A stretch of 64,000 nt of DNA from Ceratopteris richardii (lineage: Eukaryota; Streptophyta; Polypodiopsida; Polypodiales; Pteridaceae). The stretch covers positions 71,468,540-71,532,539 of the forward strand of contig CM035407.1 in the NCBI GenBank assembly GCA_020310875.1, read 5' to 3'. The position numbers and the translations under genes were made by a program. Shown here piece after piece: positions 54,806 to 64,000 of the stretch. Each line of letters opens with the position of its first letter. The stretch's first letter is position 1. The notes beneath the pieces were generated by a model. It searched no databases and had not been told where the DNA came from. It worked only from the letters and a program-made list of their open reading frames with translations.

Positions 54806-56261
54806 CCGCCGCCACCATAGCCGACACCACTGCCACCATATCTCAATCCTCCACCATATCTCAACCCTCCACACCCCCTCCCTCCCACCCACCCGCCACC
54901 CTCCCCCTCCACAACCCCTCCCGCCCACCCACCTACCACCCTCCCTCTCCATAACCGCCTCCCCTCCACTCCATAACCCCCTCGCCTCCCCCTCCATTCC
55001 ATAACCGCCTCCCCCTCCACACCCCCTCCCGCCCGCCAACCAGCCCACCCTCCCCCTCCACACCCCCTCCTGACCACCCACCCGCCCACCCTCCCCCTCC
55101 ACACCCCCTCCCGCCCACCCACCCGTCCACCCTCCCCCTCCACACCCCCTCTTGCCCACCCACCCGCCCACCCTCCCTCTCCACATCCCCTCCCACCCAC
55201 CCACCCGCCACCCTCCCTCTCCATAACCCCCTCGCCTCCCCCTCCACTCCATAACTGCCTCCCCCTCCACACCCCCTCCCGCCCACCCACCCGCCAACCC
55301 TCCCCCTCCACACCCCCTCCCGCCCACCCACCCGCCCACCCTCCCTCTCCACACCCCCTCCCGCCCACCAACCCGCCCACCCTCCCCCTCCACACCCCCT
55401 CCTGACCACCCACCCGCCCACCCTCCCCCTCCACACCCCCTCCCGCCCACCCTCCCTCTCCATAACCGCCTCCACTCCACACCCCCTCCCGCCCACCCAC
55501 CCGCCCACCCTCCCCCTCCACACCCCCTCCCGCCCACCCACCCGCCCACCCTCCCTCTCCACATCCCCTCCCACCCACCCACCCGCCACCCTCCCTCTCC
55601 ATAACCACCTCCCCTCCACTCCATAACCGCCTCCACTCCACACCCCCTCCCGCCCACCCTCCCTCTCCACACCCCCTCCCGCCCACCCACCCGCCCACCC
55701 TACCCGTAGCTTCCACCACCACTGCTGCCGTACCCGCCACCGTAGCTTCCACCACTGCTGCCATATGCACCACCAGAACTTCCACTTCCGCCGTAGCTCC
55801 CGCCGCCTTTCCCAAATCCACCACCGTACCTCCCACCTCCACTTCCATAGCTCCCGCCGCCTTTCCCAAATCCGCCACCGTACCTCCCACCTACACTTCC
55901 ATAACCGCCACCGTAGTTTCCTCCCTCGCTACCGCTCCCATAGCCTCCACCACCCTTGCCATACCCATCACCATATCCCCCTCCATAGCCCCCACCCTTT
56001 CCGTGCCCTCCATAGCCTCCCCCATCATATCCACCATAGCCCTTCCCATAGCCCTTCCCATAGCCCTTCCCATAGCCCTTCCCATAGCCCTTCCCATAGC
56101 CTCCACCGTATCCACTGCCATAGCCTCCTTTCCTGCCCCAACTGAAATGGTAGCCGAGCCCATAGAACTTTCGAACGCAAGCTACAGGGCAAGAGAGTGT
56201 CTTGCTGGAACAGGTGCCTGCCCCACTCTTGCAGACTGCGTATTCGATCATCTTCACAACC
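54806..56261 (-). pseudogene. Antisense glycine-rich protein gene fragment inside Gypsy-4
   Basis: On the - strand from 56251 the frame reads MIEYAVCKSGAGTCSSKTL then SCPVACVRKFYGLGYHFSW, a cysteine-bearing segment. A Gly/Tyr-rich part follows to about 55706: GYGKGYGKGYG repeats, GGYGGHGKGG, GGSYGGSGSSGG. The tail (54806-54870) reads LRYGGGLRYGGSGVGYGGGG and ends at a stop left of Copia-C. The C-x-S-G-x-G-T-C and C-P spacing recalls the N-terminus of plant root-cap/LEA-like proteins, but I am not certain. It looks like a host gene picked up by the element and disrupted by minisatellite growth on both sides. No upstream exon or promoter is seen. Large frames on either strand of the minisatellite are compositional artefacts. 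Confidence 0.55.
54870..55705. repeat. C-rich minisatellite, left block
   Basis: Units of about 41 bp consist of CCCGCCCACCCACC, GCCCACCCTCCC and CCTCCACACCCCCT, with shorter variants containing CTCTCCATAACC. The G-rich complement has dense GGG runs able to form quadruplexes. Units keep the + strand almost free of G. Confidence 0.9.
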
Positions 56262-57140
56262 ACCCACCCTCCCTCTCCACATCCCCTCCCACCCACCCAC
56301 CCGCCACCCTCCCTCTCACTCCGCGGCTCCCCCTCCACTCCACTCCCGCCTCCCCTCCACACCCCTTCCCACCCACCCGCCCACCCTCCCCCTCCACACC
56401 CCCTCCCCCCCACCCACCCGCCCACCCTCCCCCTCCACACCCCCTCCCGCCCACCCTCCCCCTCCGCACCCCCTCCCGCCCACCCACCCGCCCACCCTCC
56501 CTCTCCACACCCCCTCCCACCCACCCGCCCACCCTCCCCCTCCGCACCCCCTCCCGCCCACCCACCCGCCACCCTCCCTCTCCATAACCGCCTCCCCTCC
56601 ACTCCATAACCCCCTCACCTCCCCCTCCACTCTATACCCGCCTCCCCTCCACACCCCCTCCGGCCCACCCACCCGCCCACCCTCCCCCTCCACACCCCCT
56701 CCCGCCCACCCACCCGCCCACCCTCCCTCTCCACATCCCCTCCCACCCACCAACCCGCCACCCTCCCTCTCCCTCCGCGGCTCCCCCTCCCCTCCACTCC
56801 CACCTCCCCTCCACACCCCCTCCCACCCACCCACCCACCTGCCCACCCTCCCTCTCCACACCCCCTCCCCCCACGCCCACCCTCCCCCTCCGCACCCCCT
56901 CCCGCCCACCCACCCGCCCACCCTCCCTCTCCACACCCCCTCCCACCCAACCACCCACCCTCCCCCTCCGCACCCCCTCCCGCCAACCCACTCGCCCACC
57001 CTCCCTCTCCACACCCCCTCCCACCCACCCTCCCTCTCCATACCCCCTCCCACCCACCCACCCGCCCACCCTCCCTCTCATTCCACGCCTCCCCCTCCAC
57101 TCCACTCCCGCCTCCCCTCCACTCCCCCTCCACCTTCCCT
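56262..57140. repeat. C-rich minisatellite, right block
   Basis: Same unit family as 54870-55705, on the other side of the glycine-rich segment, with extra variants containing TCCGCGGCTCCCCC. It fades into irregular C/T-rich sequence by about 57230. Confidence 0.9.
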
Positions 57141-57309
57141 GCCCACTTGAACTACCCTCCCCCGCCCCCCTCCATCCATTCCCCTCCACACTCCCCTCCT
57201 TCCCCCCTTCCTCCTCCTCTATCTCTTCTGCATCCCTGCCTGCCGTTCGCACAGGCAGCCTGGCGGTACTGGTTCTCGTTCCCACGCCATCCGCAATTAT
57301 CTCCTTGAT

Positions 57310-58544
57310 GTGATACGACTCCTTCAACGCAAAAAGTTCACCAGCTTGCAGCTCCTTGCAATCTCTCTACCGGGCCCTTTCTACGCAGACCTCTATGGCC
57401 CATCCCACCGCCCCGGACGACATCTCGGAGCTCACTCCTTCAGCACTGCATACACTCCAACATCTTCACTCCCATGGTCCGATATTCGTCTTGCTGATCC
57501 GCTTTTTTGCTTCCTAAATAGCCGCCCATACCCTTACGCCGCCCTCATCTATGGTTCCTTAAATTTGCGCTCTCGTCGCCTTCGTGAAGCTGTCTCCAGA
57601 GGCTCTCGCACATTCTCCTTATATTCTGGTCCCTTCATAGCTTGGCTTTATCACATACCCTCGCGCTCTGACACTAATTCCCCTCTACTTCCATCGCAGC
57701 CCAACATACCTTCCACTTCAAATCCTCCCCCCTCCCCTCCACTCTCCATCGACTCGGCCTCCGTTTCCACACCGCTACCCGCTCCCCCTGATCTCACTTC
57801 CCCCCCTCTACACTCTTCTTCGCATATCTTTTCCTCCTCTCCAGATATCGCGCCTATTCCTTCCCCTGATCCTGCTCCGACACATGGCCCTTCTTCCACA
57901 CCAGCTTTCCGGCCGCTCATTCAAACGCAGCTCAACCCCCGACACCCGACCTGTACACCACCTCGTCCTCGCCTTTCCGCCCCCACTCCGTCCACTGCGG
58001 TTCCATTCAAGCGACCCAATCCGCCTGCATCTCCTCTCCATCATCCCGATGCATCTCCTCTCCATCATCCCGATCCACCTGTTGCACCCTCCACTCCAAT
58101 TGATCTCCCTTCCGCCCCTTCCTTTTTGCATTTGCTCCGCGATGCCAGTGCAGCTGCTTCTGACAGTGCTCATGCCTCCAAAGTGTCTTTGGATTCTATA
58201 TCAACCGCCGCTTCTATTCATCAACAATACATTAATACCATAGACAACATCAATCGAATAGCTCACTCTCAATGGCACTCACTCAATGAAACGGACCGTT
58301 ACTCAAGGATGAGCGCGACAAATACCGCGATATGGCCGAATCCGCATTACAGAACTTATCCGATCTTCAAAATCGCTCTTCCTTAGGGTTATGTGATAAT
58401 GCTACTTGCCGTCGTATCAAACGCGAAAGGGACCACCTTAGACAGTGCCTTAGTTCTCTCCAGCATATGATTGAGCAAGCTTCTGCTCCACTGCCCTCAT
58501 CTCCCCAACCCTTAGCTCCCGATCCCACTCACCCTTTGCAATAA
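57310..58544 (+). pseudogene. Gypsy-4 extra ORF: Pro/Ser-rich protein with C-terminal coiled coil, unknown
   Basis: The frame is open upstream of 57310 (RSHAIRNYLLDVIRLLQ), with no clear ATG. The N-terminal ~110 residues look folded: LQLLAISLPGPFYADLYGP, RLADPLFCFLNSRPYPY, FSLYSGPFIAWLYHIPS. A long Pro/Ser/Thr-rich linker (about 57650-58110) follows, including a duplicated PLHHPD block. The C-terminus is helical (SIHQQYINTIDNINRIAH). A frameshift near 58300 ends this frame at 58386, but the next frame continues the helix (KDERDKYRDMAESALQNL, CRRIKRERDHLRQCLSSL) to a stop at 58544. Position between pol and 3' LTR fits an element-encoded extra ORF. Family not recognised. 58545-58821 is A/T-rich, ending in TAGGTGGTGGGCAT, a weak polypurine candidate. 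Confidence 0.5.
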
Positions 58545-58821
58545 TTTACTGCACTTCGCATTTAGGGCTTCAGCTTCAATTCTAGAAATTCAACACATCT
58601 CATCATTCTTCTCCTTTTGTCATGATACGGGTTAATAAATACTAGTTGCACTCTTTATCTGTTGTTTTTTTATGCTTCATCAATAATAGCCATCTTTCTC
58701 TATTTCCTTACCTCCGTTTCCTCTGTGGTTCTTCTGATGTTTTCTCTGTGTTATTGAAGCCTCCTTACATTGTGTCATTGTGGTCTCTCCGGGACGGAGA
58801 GAACTTTAGGTGGTGGGCATC

Positions 58822-59806
58822 TGTTGAGCCCTAACCGGTTGAAACTAACAAAGTCAAGGTCAAAGCTATGCATAGGCAAGAGTAAAGTATCAAAATTCTA
58901 GGGTCAAAGTGCACAGGTAGTGCACCTTCAATTGTTCATATAAAGGTCTTTAATTGTTCACAGACAAGAGGTATTAAATTGGGGAAGTATTGCAGAAGTA
59001 TTTTTTCTCTTAAGGTTCAAAGGGTGAATTTAAAGTCTTAGGTGCAAAAGTAAAGAATTAAAAGGAAAGGTGAAGGTATGGGAAGCGGCCGTGTACGCAA
59101 AGGTGGAAATAGGGCCGCCCAATCAAAATTTTGTTTTAAGTCTAAAGTCACTACAGGACAAAGTAGTGAGTCGTTGGAGGCCAGTTCAAAAGACAATCTT
59201 GGGACATTGAAAGGTCACCAAGATTGTATTACAGTTAGAGTGCACGGAACCGGCGCACTCAACAAAAGAGAGACAAAGGCTATTCTTGGGACACACTGGA
59301 AGTAAGAAAGAGAGAGAAGTACAAGAGACACCAGGGGTACGACGACACAGAGAGGTGGAAGTGAAGAGTGCAAGAGAGGTGGCTAAGGAAGAAGGCAGAG
59401 AGTGCGAAGCTAGAACCCAAGGATCTCAAGGTCTCTGTGCAGTGTGCATGCCGACAAAAGATACTCATTCCTCATCTTGGTGGAAGCTTGGTGCAAGGTG
59501 TGCACAAGGATAAGCTTGAAGCAAGTAGAGGACTGGTGCAGAGGAGGCCGACTGCAAGAAGACTTTGGGATAATTGGTATTTTGTAATTAAGCACCCTCT
59601 GTAGTGCGCACAAAAGTATTGACTCGGATTGTGCTCAAACATTGTAATTGTTTTACTGTAATCAAACTCAAGATTCCAAGGTGTGCTCCTGTAGAAGCTT
59701 CCAAGGTTATTTCCTCTGTGAAGTTTCCCAGCTCATTTCTTTCTTTATTCTTTCCTTTTTCTCCTACAAACCCTCAAACTCCTTCTCGTCCAAGAATCCC
59801 CCAACA
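58822..59806 (+). repeat. 3' LTR of Gypsy-4
   Basis: 985 bp, with the same ends as 41853-42829. It is followed by the target duplication CTACC. Confidence 0.96.
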
Positions 59807-60291
59807 CTACCCGATAGCTAAATAATTATCTAACTTGATACCTATCGAATTAAATAGCTTCTTGTTAGCTAAATAGTTATCCAACTATATACTTGTCAAG
59901 ATAAATAGCTTCTTGTTAGCTAAATAATTATCTGGCTATCTACCTATCAATCTAAATAGCTACCTAATAGCTTAATAATTATCCATCTATCTAACTATCT
60001 ATCTAAATAGATATTGAATAGCTAAATAGTTATCGAGCAATCTACCTATGAAGCTAAATAGCTATTCAATAGCTAAAAAGTTGTTCAACTATCTACCTAT
60101 CTAATAAAATAGTTATCCAACTATCTATCTAGCTATGTAGTTATTGAACTATATACCTATCCAGCTAAACAACTATCCAACCATGTTTCTATCTAAATAG
60201 TTATCTAGTTATCTAGTTATATAGCTATCAAGCTATATAGCTATCTTGCTATCTAGATATATAGCTATCCAACTATCTTTCTAGATAATCA
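59807..60291 (+). repeat. Degenerate TATC/TAGC-rich repeat, right part
   Basis: It continues the array at 41690-41852 with variants of TAAATAGTTATCCAACTATC and CTATCTACCTATCAAGC. It ends at the Copia-D LTR. Confidence 0.85.
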
Positions 60292-61320
60292 TGTTGGTGC
60301 AAGTCAACGATCAATTGATGTCTTGGACAAAAGGTTGAAGTCAAAAGATGAAGAAAATACTAACAAATGAAGCTTGAAGATAGTGCATATTCAGGAAATG
60401 AAGACTTGTATACATATGTACATTAAACTCGTAGTTAGCTCACTTATACTTTTATTGTGGTCATGAGCTTGTACATATATGCCTATATATACAAGTAGAA
60501 AGTTAGGGAAAGTATGAGAAAGCATGAAATGAGAAGAATTAGAAGTTTTAAGAGTCATGAGACACTTTAGAAGTGAGGAAGATCTCTCTCATCATTTAGA
60601 TGTAAAGTTTTCTGAATAGAAGAAGAAAAAGTTGCACCCAATCTTTTGCTGAGTTCTCTTTTTGTGCTTAATCTTTTGTGAAATGCTTTTGTACAAGTTT
60701 AAGTCTAAAGTTGATTAACCTATATACAAGTTTTCAGATCCTAATTGGGATCAAGCTAAGAGAATTGAGAGTAGGAACATTTACATGTGTAAATGTGAAG
60801 AAGTGAAGTTTGCAAATTTGATGCTAATGTTTTGGTTAGTTCTCCTTCCCTAGTGTACAGTTTTGAGCAAACAAGCACTCATTATTTAAGTTGAAAGGTA
60901 GGATACCTATGGCTAAAAGCATTTGAATAAAGGGGTTGTAGTTTGAGAGAACTATGCATTAAAAGTTATAGGTTTCAAAGTCGACTGTAGAAAAGTATAT
61001 TTTTAGACATAGCTAGATTGTTTAGATGATTTATCAAGGTCTACTGAATCTTTTGAGATGTTTTACCTTGGAGAAGGTGTGAAATCCTTATATGACACCT
61101 TGTACAAAGTTTCATAAAAAACTTTACACATCTGATCAATCAATTAATGAGTTAAGTGCAACAGACTTTTCTGAGTAGTGACTCTCTTCATAGTTAGTGC
61201 AAATTTTGATAGTTTGGCATTGATCTTCCAAAATTGATCAAGGTTTTGCGTTATTCTTGATATATAAGTGTTCTAGCATCAAGGATAGCTTGTTCTTTTG
61301 GAGATTAACACTCTGCATCA
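60292..61320 (+). repeat. 5' LTR of Copia-D
   Basis: It starts TGTTGGTGCAAGTC and ends CTCTGCATCA. TATATATAC lies near 60482-60492. It is diverged from the Copia-C LTR but shares its ends and the GGAGATTAACACTCT block. Confidence 0.9.
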
Positions 61321-61321
61321 G

Positions 61322-61333
61322 TGGTATGAGAGC
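61322..61333 (+). other. Primer binding site of Copia-D, one mismatch
   Basis: TGGTATGAGAGC has G for C at position 7 of the initiator-Met site. 61334-61550 is leader matching Copia-C 50070-50278. Confidence 0.85.
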
Positions 61334-61544
61334 AGGAATCATCAAAATAGAAGAAAGGAGGACCTCGACTGTTGCAATCATACAAAAATCAACATTTGAA
61401 GGTTCAAAAGGTGAAAGCTTAAAGGAAAAGCTTAAGAAGGAGACCTGAAGCTATCAAGAAGATCAAAAGGAACTTCATTCGAAGTAAAGGTACACTTATT
61501 CCTCATAAAGCCTAAAGAATTTAATACACAGGAGAAGGAGCATT

Positions 61545-64000
61545 ATCTACATGGGAGTCAATGACTACTTGCTACCTCATATTAGAGGACTTGAAAGTGC
61601 AAGTGACATATGGAATGCTTTGGAGGAGCATTTCCAAAATACTACAAATTCTAGGAAGGCATCTTTATGGGCAAAGTTTACTACATTCAAGAAGAAGGCC
61701 TCTCAATCCATTTCTGATTATGTAACAAGGATGAAGGACATTGTAGATGCATTAGGAGTTGATGAAGATATTGAAGAGGATAAATTGGTAAGGCAAATCG
61801 TCACTGGTTTGAGAGGAGATGAGAAATGGAAGCCATTCATTTTGTCGTCACTAGATCATTTCAATCCTGATTTAAATCAATTGCTAGGACATATGCTAAC
61901 TTTTGAGCAGGATGTCAAAGGTGATGGTGATAAGAGTGCAGGAAGCAATGTATTCAAAGGATAAGAAGAAGAATAGCAAAGGCAAGCAACAATTAAATGA
62001 AGAAGAAGGTGCAACTAGTCAAGCCAACTTCCTAAGAGGAAGAGGAGGTGGTAAAGGAAGAGGAAGAGGTAGAAGCAATAAAGATGGAGCCAAAGCTTGC
62101 TGGATTTGTGGTAAGACAAATCATTTAGCTCTTGATTGTTGGCATAATAATCAGAATATAGCCAGAACTTTAAATCAAGAGGAAGAGGTGGTAGAAACCA
62201 AAGAGGTAATTTTAGAGGTAGAGGTAGTAGAGGTTACTTTGGAAGAAATGCAGGTAGAGGTTTCCAAAGTCAATCCTACAATAATACCTACTACAATTAT
62301 CCTTCAGATCAGAAGGAGGATTCAACTTTGATTACGAATGCAACTTGTGAAAGACAAAGTGAAGACCAAAGAGTCTTCTACATTGACTCAGGGTGTAGCA
62401 ATTACCTGAGTGGTAACATAGCTTTGATGACTGATTTGGAGAATAAGGTAACTAATTATGTAGTTCAAACAAGTGATAACACAAAGCACAATGTGAAATT
62501 AATTGGATCAGTGAAGGCCAAGGATGGAAGTACTCTTCTGAGTAAGGTCTTGTATGTTCCTACAATTCCAAAGAATTTGATAAGTGTAGGGCAAATTGTT
62601 GAAAAAGGTTATGAAGTAAGGTTCACTAATGATGGAGTTTTTGTGGAAGACCCTAGCAATGGGTATAAACAAATTGTTTCAGGGAAGAAAGAAGGAAGAC
62701 TCTTCACATTCAAGATTCAAGGTAATGTTGGTCATGCCTTGTTTACTTATGGAGGACATAAGATCTCTAAGTTAGATCTTTGGCATAAACGACTTGGACA
62801 TTTCAATGAAACAGGTATTAAGGATATGGTTAACAATGGTTCAGTGCTTGGATTGCCTAATGTCGCAGGTCAACATATGACATACATATGTGAGGCATGT
62901 CAATTAGGTAAGGCTCATAAGCAATCATAGAATAAGCATGGATTTATGTATTCAGAGAAGCTTGAATTGGTACACACAGATGTGTGGGAGCCATCAAAGG
63001 ACTTCTGTATAAATGGTTCAAGATATTATGTGATTGATGTTGATGATGCTACCAGGTGGATCACTATATATGTGATCAAAGATAAATCAGAGGTATTCAA
63101 TGCATTTAAACATTATCATCTGTATGCAAAAAGAATCACAGGTCAAAAGTTGAAGAGACTAAGGTCAAATGGAGGGGGAGAGTATTTCTCTAATGAGTGT
63201 AGCAGAAAGGAGAAATAGAACTCTTATTGAGTTTGCAAGATCAATGATGAAGGAGAAAAATTCTCCCAATTATTTGTGGGCTGAGGCTGTAAATAAAACT
63301 ACATATTTGGTTAATAGGTTATCATGTAAAGCTTTGCAGGGTATCACACCATATGAAGCTTGGTGGGGTAAGAGACCTACCTTAGATCATTGAAAAGTAT
63401 TTGGATGTTTGGTTTATGCATATGTGCCATCTCAATTGAGGCATGAATCGGAACCTAAAGAATCAAAGGATGTTACATTTGATGAGCAAGGTACTTGGTA
63501 TGCAGGTACAATCAATAATCATGCAGGTGATGAAGAAGTTTTGAATCAGAAGAAAGGTAAATCAAAGATTCAGATATTTGATGAAGAAGAGAACAATGAA
63601 GTACAAGTTGAAGTTGAAGAAGTGCCAAGGTTTGATCCAGAATGTGATGAACCAGAAACTTCAAGAAGTGGAGAACTTAGAAGGTCATCAAGACACAAAT
63701 GGCAACCCACAAGGTGTAGTTATGACACTTCTTTTTTGACTACTAAGGATTATGCTTACATGGTGAAAGCAGATGAAGACCCTTCTACATATGAAGAGGC
63801 AAAAGGTAAGGAAAATTGGGAGAAAGCTATGCAGGAAGAGTATGATGCATTGATGGAGAATGGCACATGGGATCTGGTTCCTAAACCAAATAGTCAGAAG
63901 ATCATTGGATGCAAATGGGGCTACAAGAGAAAGAGGTATGCAGATGGAAGTGTGTCCAGGTATAAAGCTAGACTTGTTGTGAAAGGGTATGCTCAAACAT
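61545..64000 (+). pseudogene. Copia-D gag-pol pseudogene
   Basis: The first ~70 gag codons are deleted: leader sequence is joined directly to the block read as RSIIYMGVNDYLLPHIRGLE. Frameshifts near 61950 and 62200 break the gag C-terminus, which still has CWICGKTNHLALDC. Protease reads YIDSGCSNYLSG. A TAG at 62928 interrupts GAG-pre-integrase (AHKQS-stop). In integrase about 25 codons are missing at 63198, taking out the block before VAERRNRTL and with it part of the catalytic region. TGA at 63392 and a further deletion near 63460 follow. RT begins at about 63880 (IIGCKWGYKRKR) and runs out of the window. Confidence 0.92.

Larger units (their letters stand above)
41853..59806 (+). mobile_element. 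Gypsy-4: Ty3/gypsy element with extra 3' cargo, split by Copia-C
   Basis: LTRs of 977 and 985 bp start TGTTGAGCCC and end CCCCCAACA. The target duplication CTACC is at 41848-41852 and 59807-59811. Without Copia-C the element is about 12.2 kb, of which about 4.5 kb lies between pol and the 3' LTR. That tail holds an antisense glycine-rich gene fragment, C-rich minisatellite and one sense ORF. Gag-pol has three in-frame stops and one frameshift, so it is not autonomous now. It is a separate lineage from Gypsy-1 to 3. Confidence 0.95.
60292..64000 (+). mobile_element. Copia-D: degenerate relative of Copia-C, runs off the window
   Basis: A 1029-bp LTR, altered primer site and a broken gag-pol highly similar to Copia-C. 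The 3' half lies beyond the window. Confidence 0.93.

Noticed and set aside
54790-57150. Long open frames of up to 366 residues on both strands in the C-rich region
   Set aside because: They follow from minisatellite composition (few stop codons in G/C-only repeats). Several overlapping frames are open at once, and only the antisense stretch 55706-56251 has non-repetitive protein character.

Overview
This window looks like heterochromatic or intergenic nuclear DNA of a land plant, most likely a seed plant with a large, repeat-rich genome. Almost every coding signal belongs to Ty1/copia or Ty3/gypsy LTR retrotransposons nested in one another. The copia primer sites match the plant initiator-Met tRNA type, and two gypsy primer sites resemble the tRNA-Asp type. 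A gymnosperm is possible, but nothing seen here proves it. No intact ordinary host gene was found. Names such as Copia-A and Gypsy-1 are local labels.

Layout. 1-200 is a piece of copia reverse transcriptase (RT). 201-3591 is Copia-A (- strand), a 5'-truncated relic. 3592-23483 is Gypsy-1 (+), an old gypsy element with many stops; its protease-RT spacer is split by Copia-B (9957-16499). Copia-B is a full-length copia with near-identical 1124-bp LTRs, an AGGAA target duplication and an uninterrupted 1409-residue polyprotein frame. Gypsy-1 is cut at 23483 by Gypsy-2 (- strand, 23484-29638). Gypsy-2 is a 3' half-element of the same lineage that keeps the region downstream of integrase. 29639-29840 is a short copia LTR plus primer site. 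30011-38474 holds two gypsy LTR copies and then Gypsy-3 (+), which runs from leader to integrase. At 38475 it is joined directly to the RNase H and LTR of another copia relic (Copia-E). 39650-41462 is decayed non-retroelement sequence ending in a RING-like cysteine motif. Degenerate TATC-rich repeats at 41690-41852 and 59807-60291 are the two halves of a target split by Gypsy-4 (41853-59806, target duplication CTACC). Gypsy-4 in turn contains Copia-C (49011-54805, target duplication CCGCC). Copia-D, a broken relative of Copia-C, runs from 60292 off the right edge.

How the genes work together. In the copia elements one polyprotein supplies gag, protease, integrase, RT and RNase H. In the Gypsy-1/2/3 lineage the order is gag with three short zinc knuckles, a first protease, RT-RNase H and integrase. 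After integrase, Gypsy-1 and Gypsy-2 carry an unusual tail: a second canonical aspartic-protease domain in frame with the integrase C-terminus, a linker with repeated W-[IV]-P-K motifs, and a separate large extra ORF. That ORF has a conserved N-terminal domain, an acidic stretch, a Pro/Ser/Thr linker, a coiled coil and a C-terminal domain I do not recognise. Homologous copies on opposite strands make this the most interesting signal in the window.

Gypsy-4 is a different gypsy lineage, with four zinc knuckles and a DGGS protease. Behind its pol it carries an antisense glycine-rich-protein gene fragment embedded in about 1.7 kb of C-rich minisatellite, and a sense-strand Pro-rich/coiled-coil ORF of unknown function.
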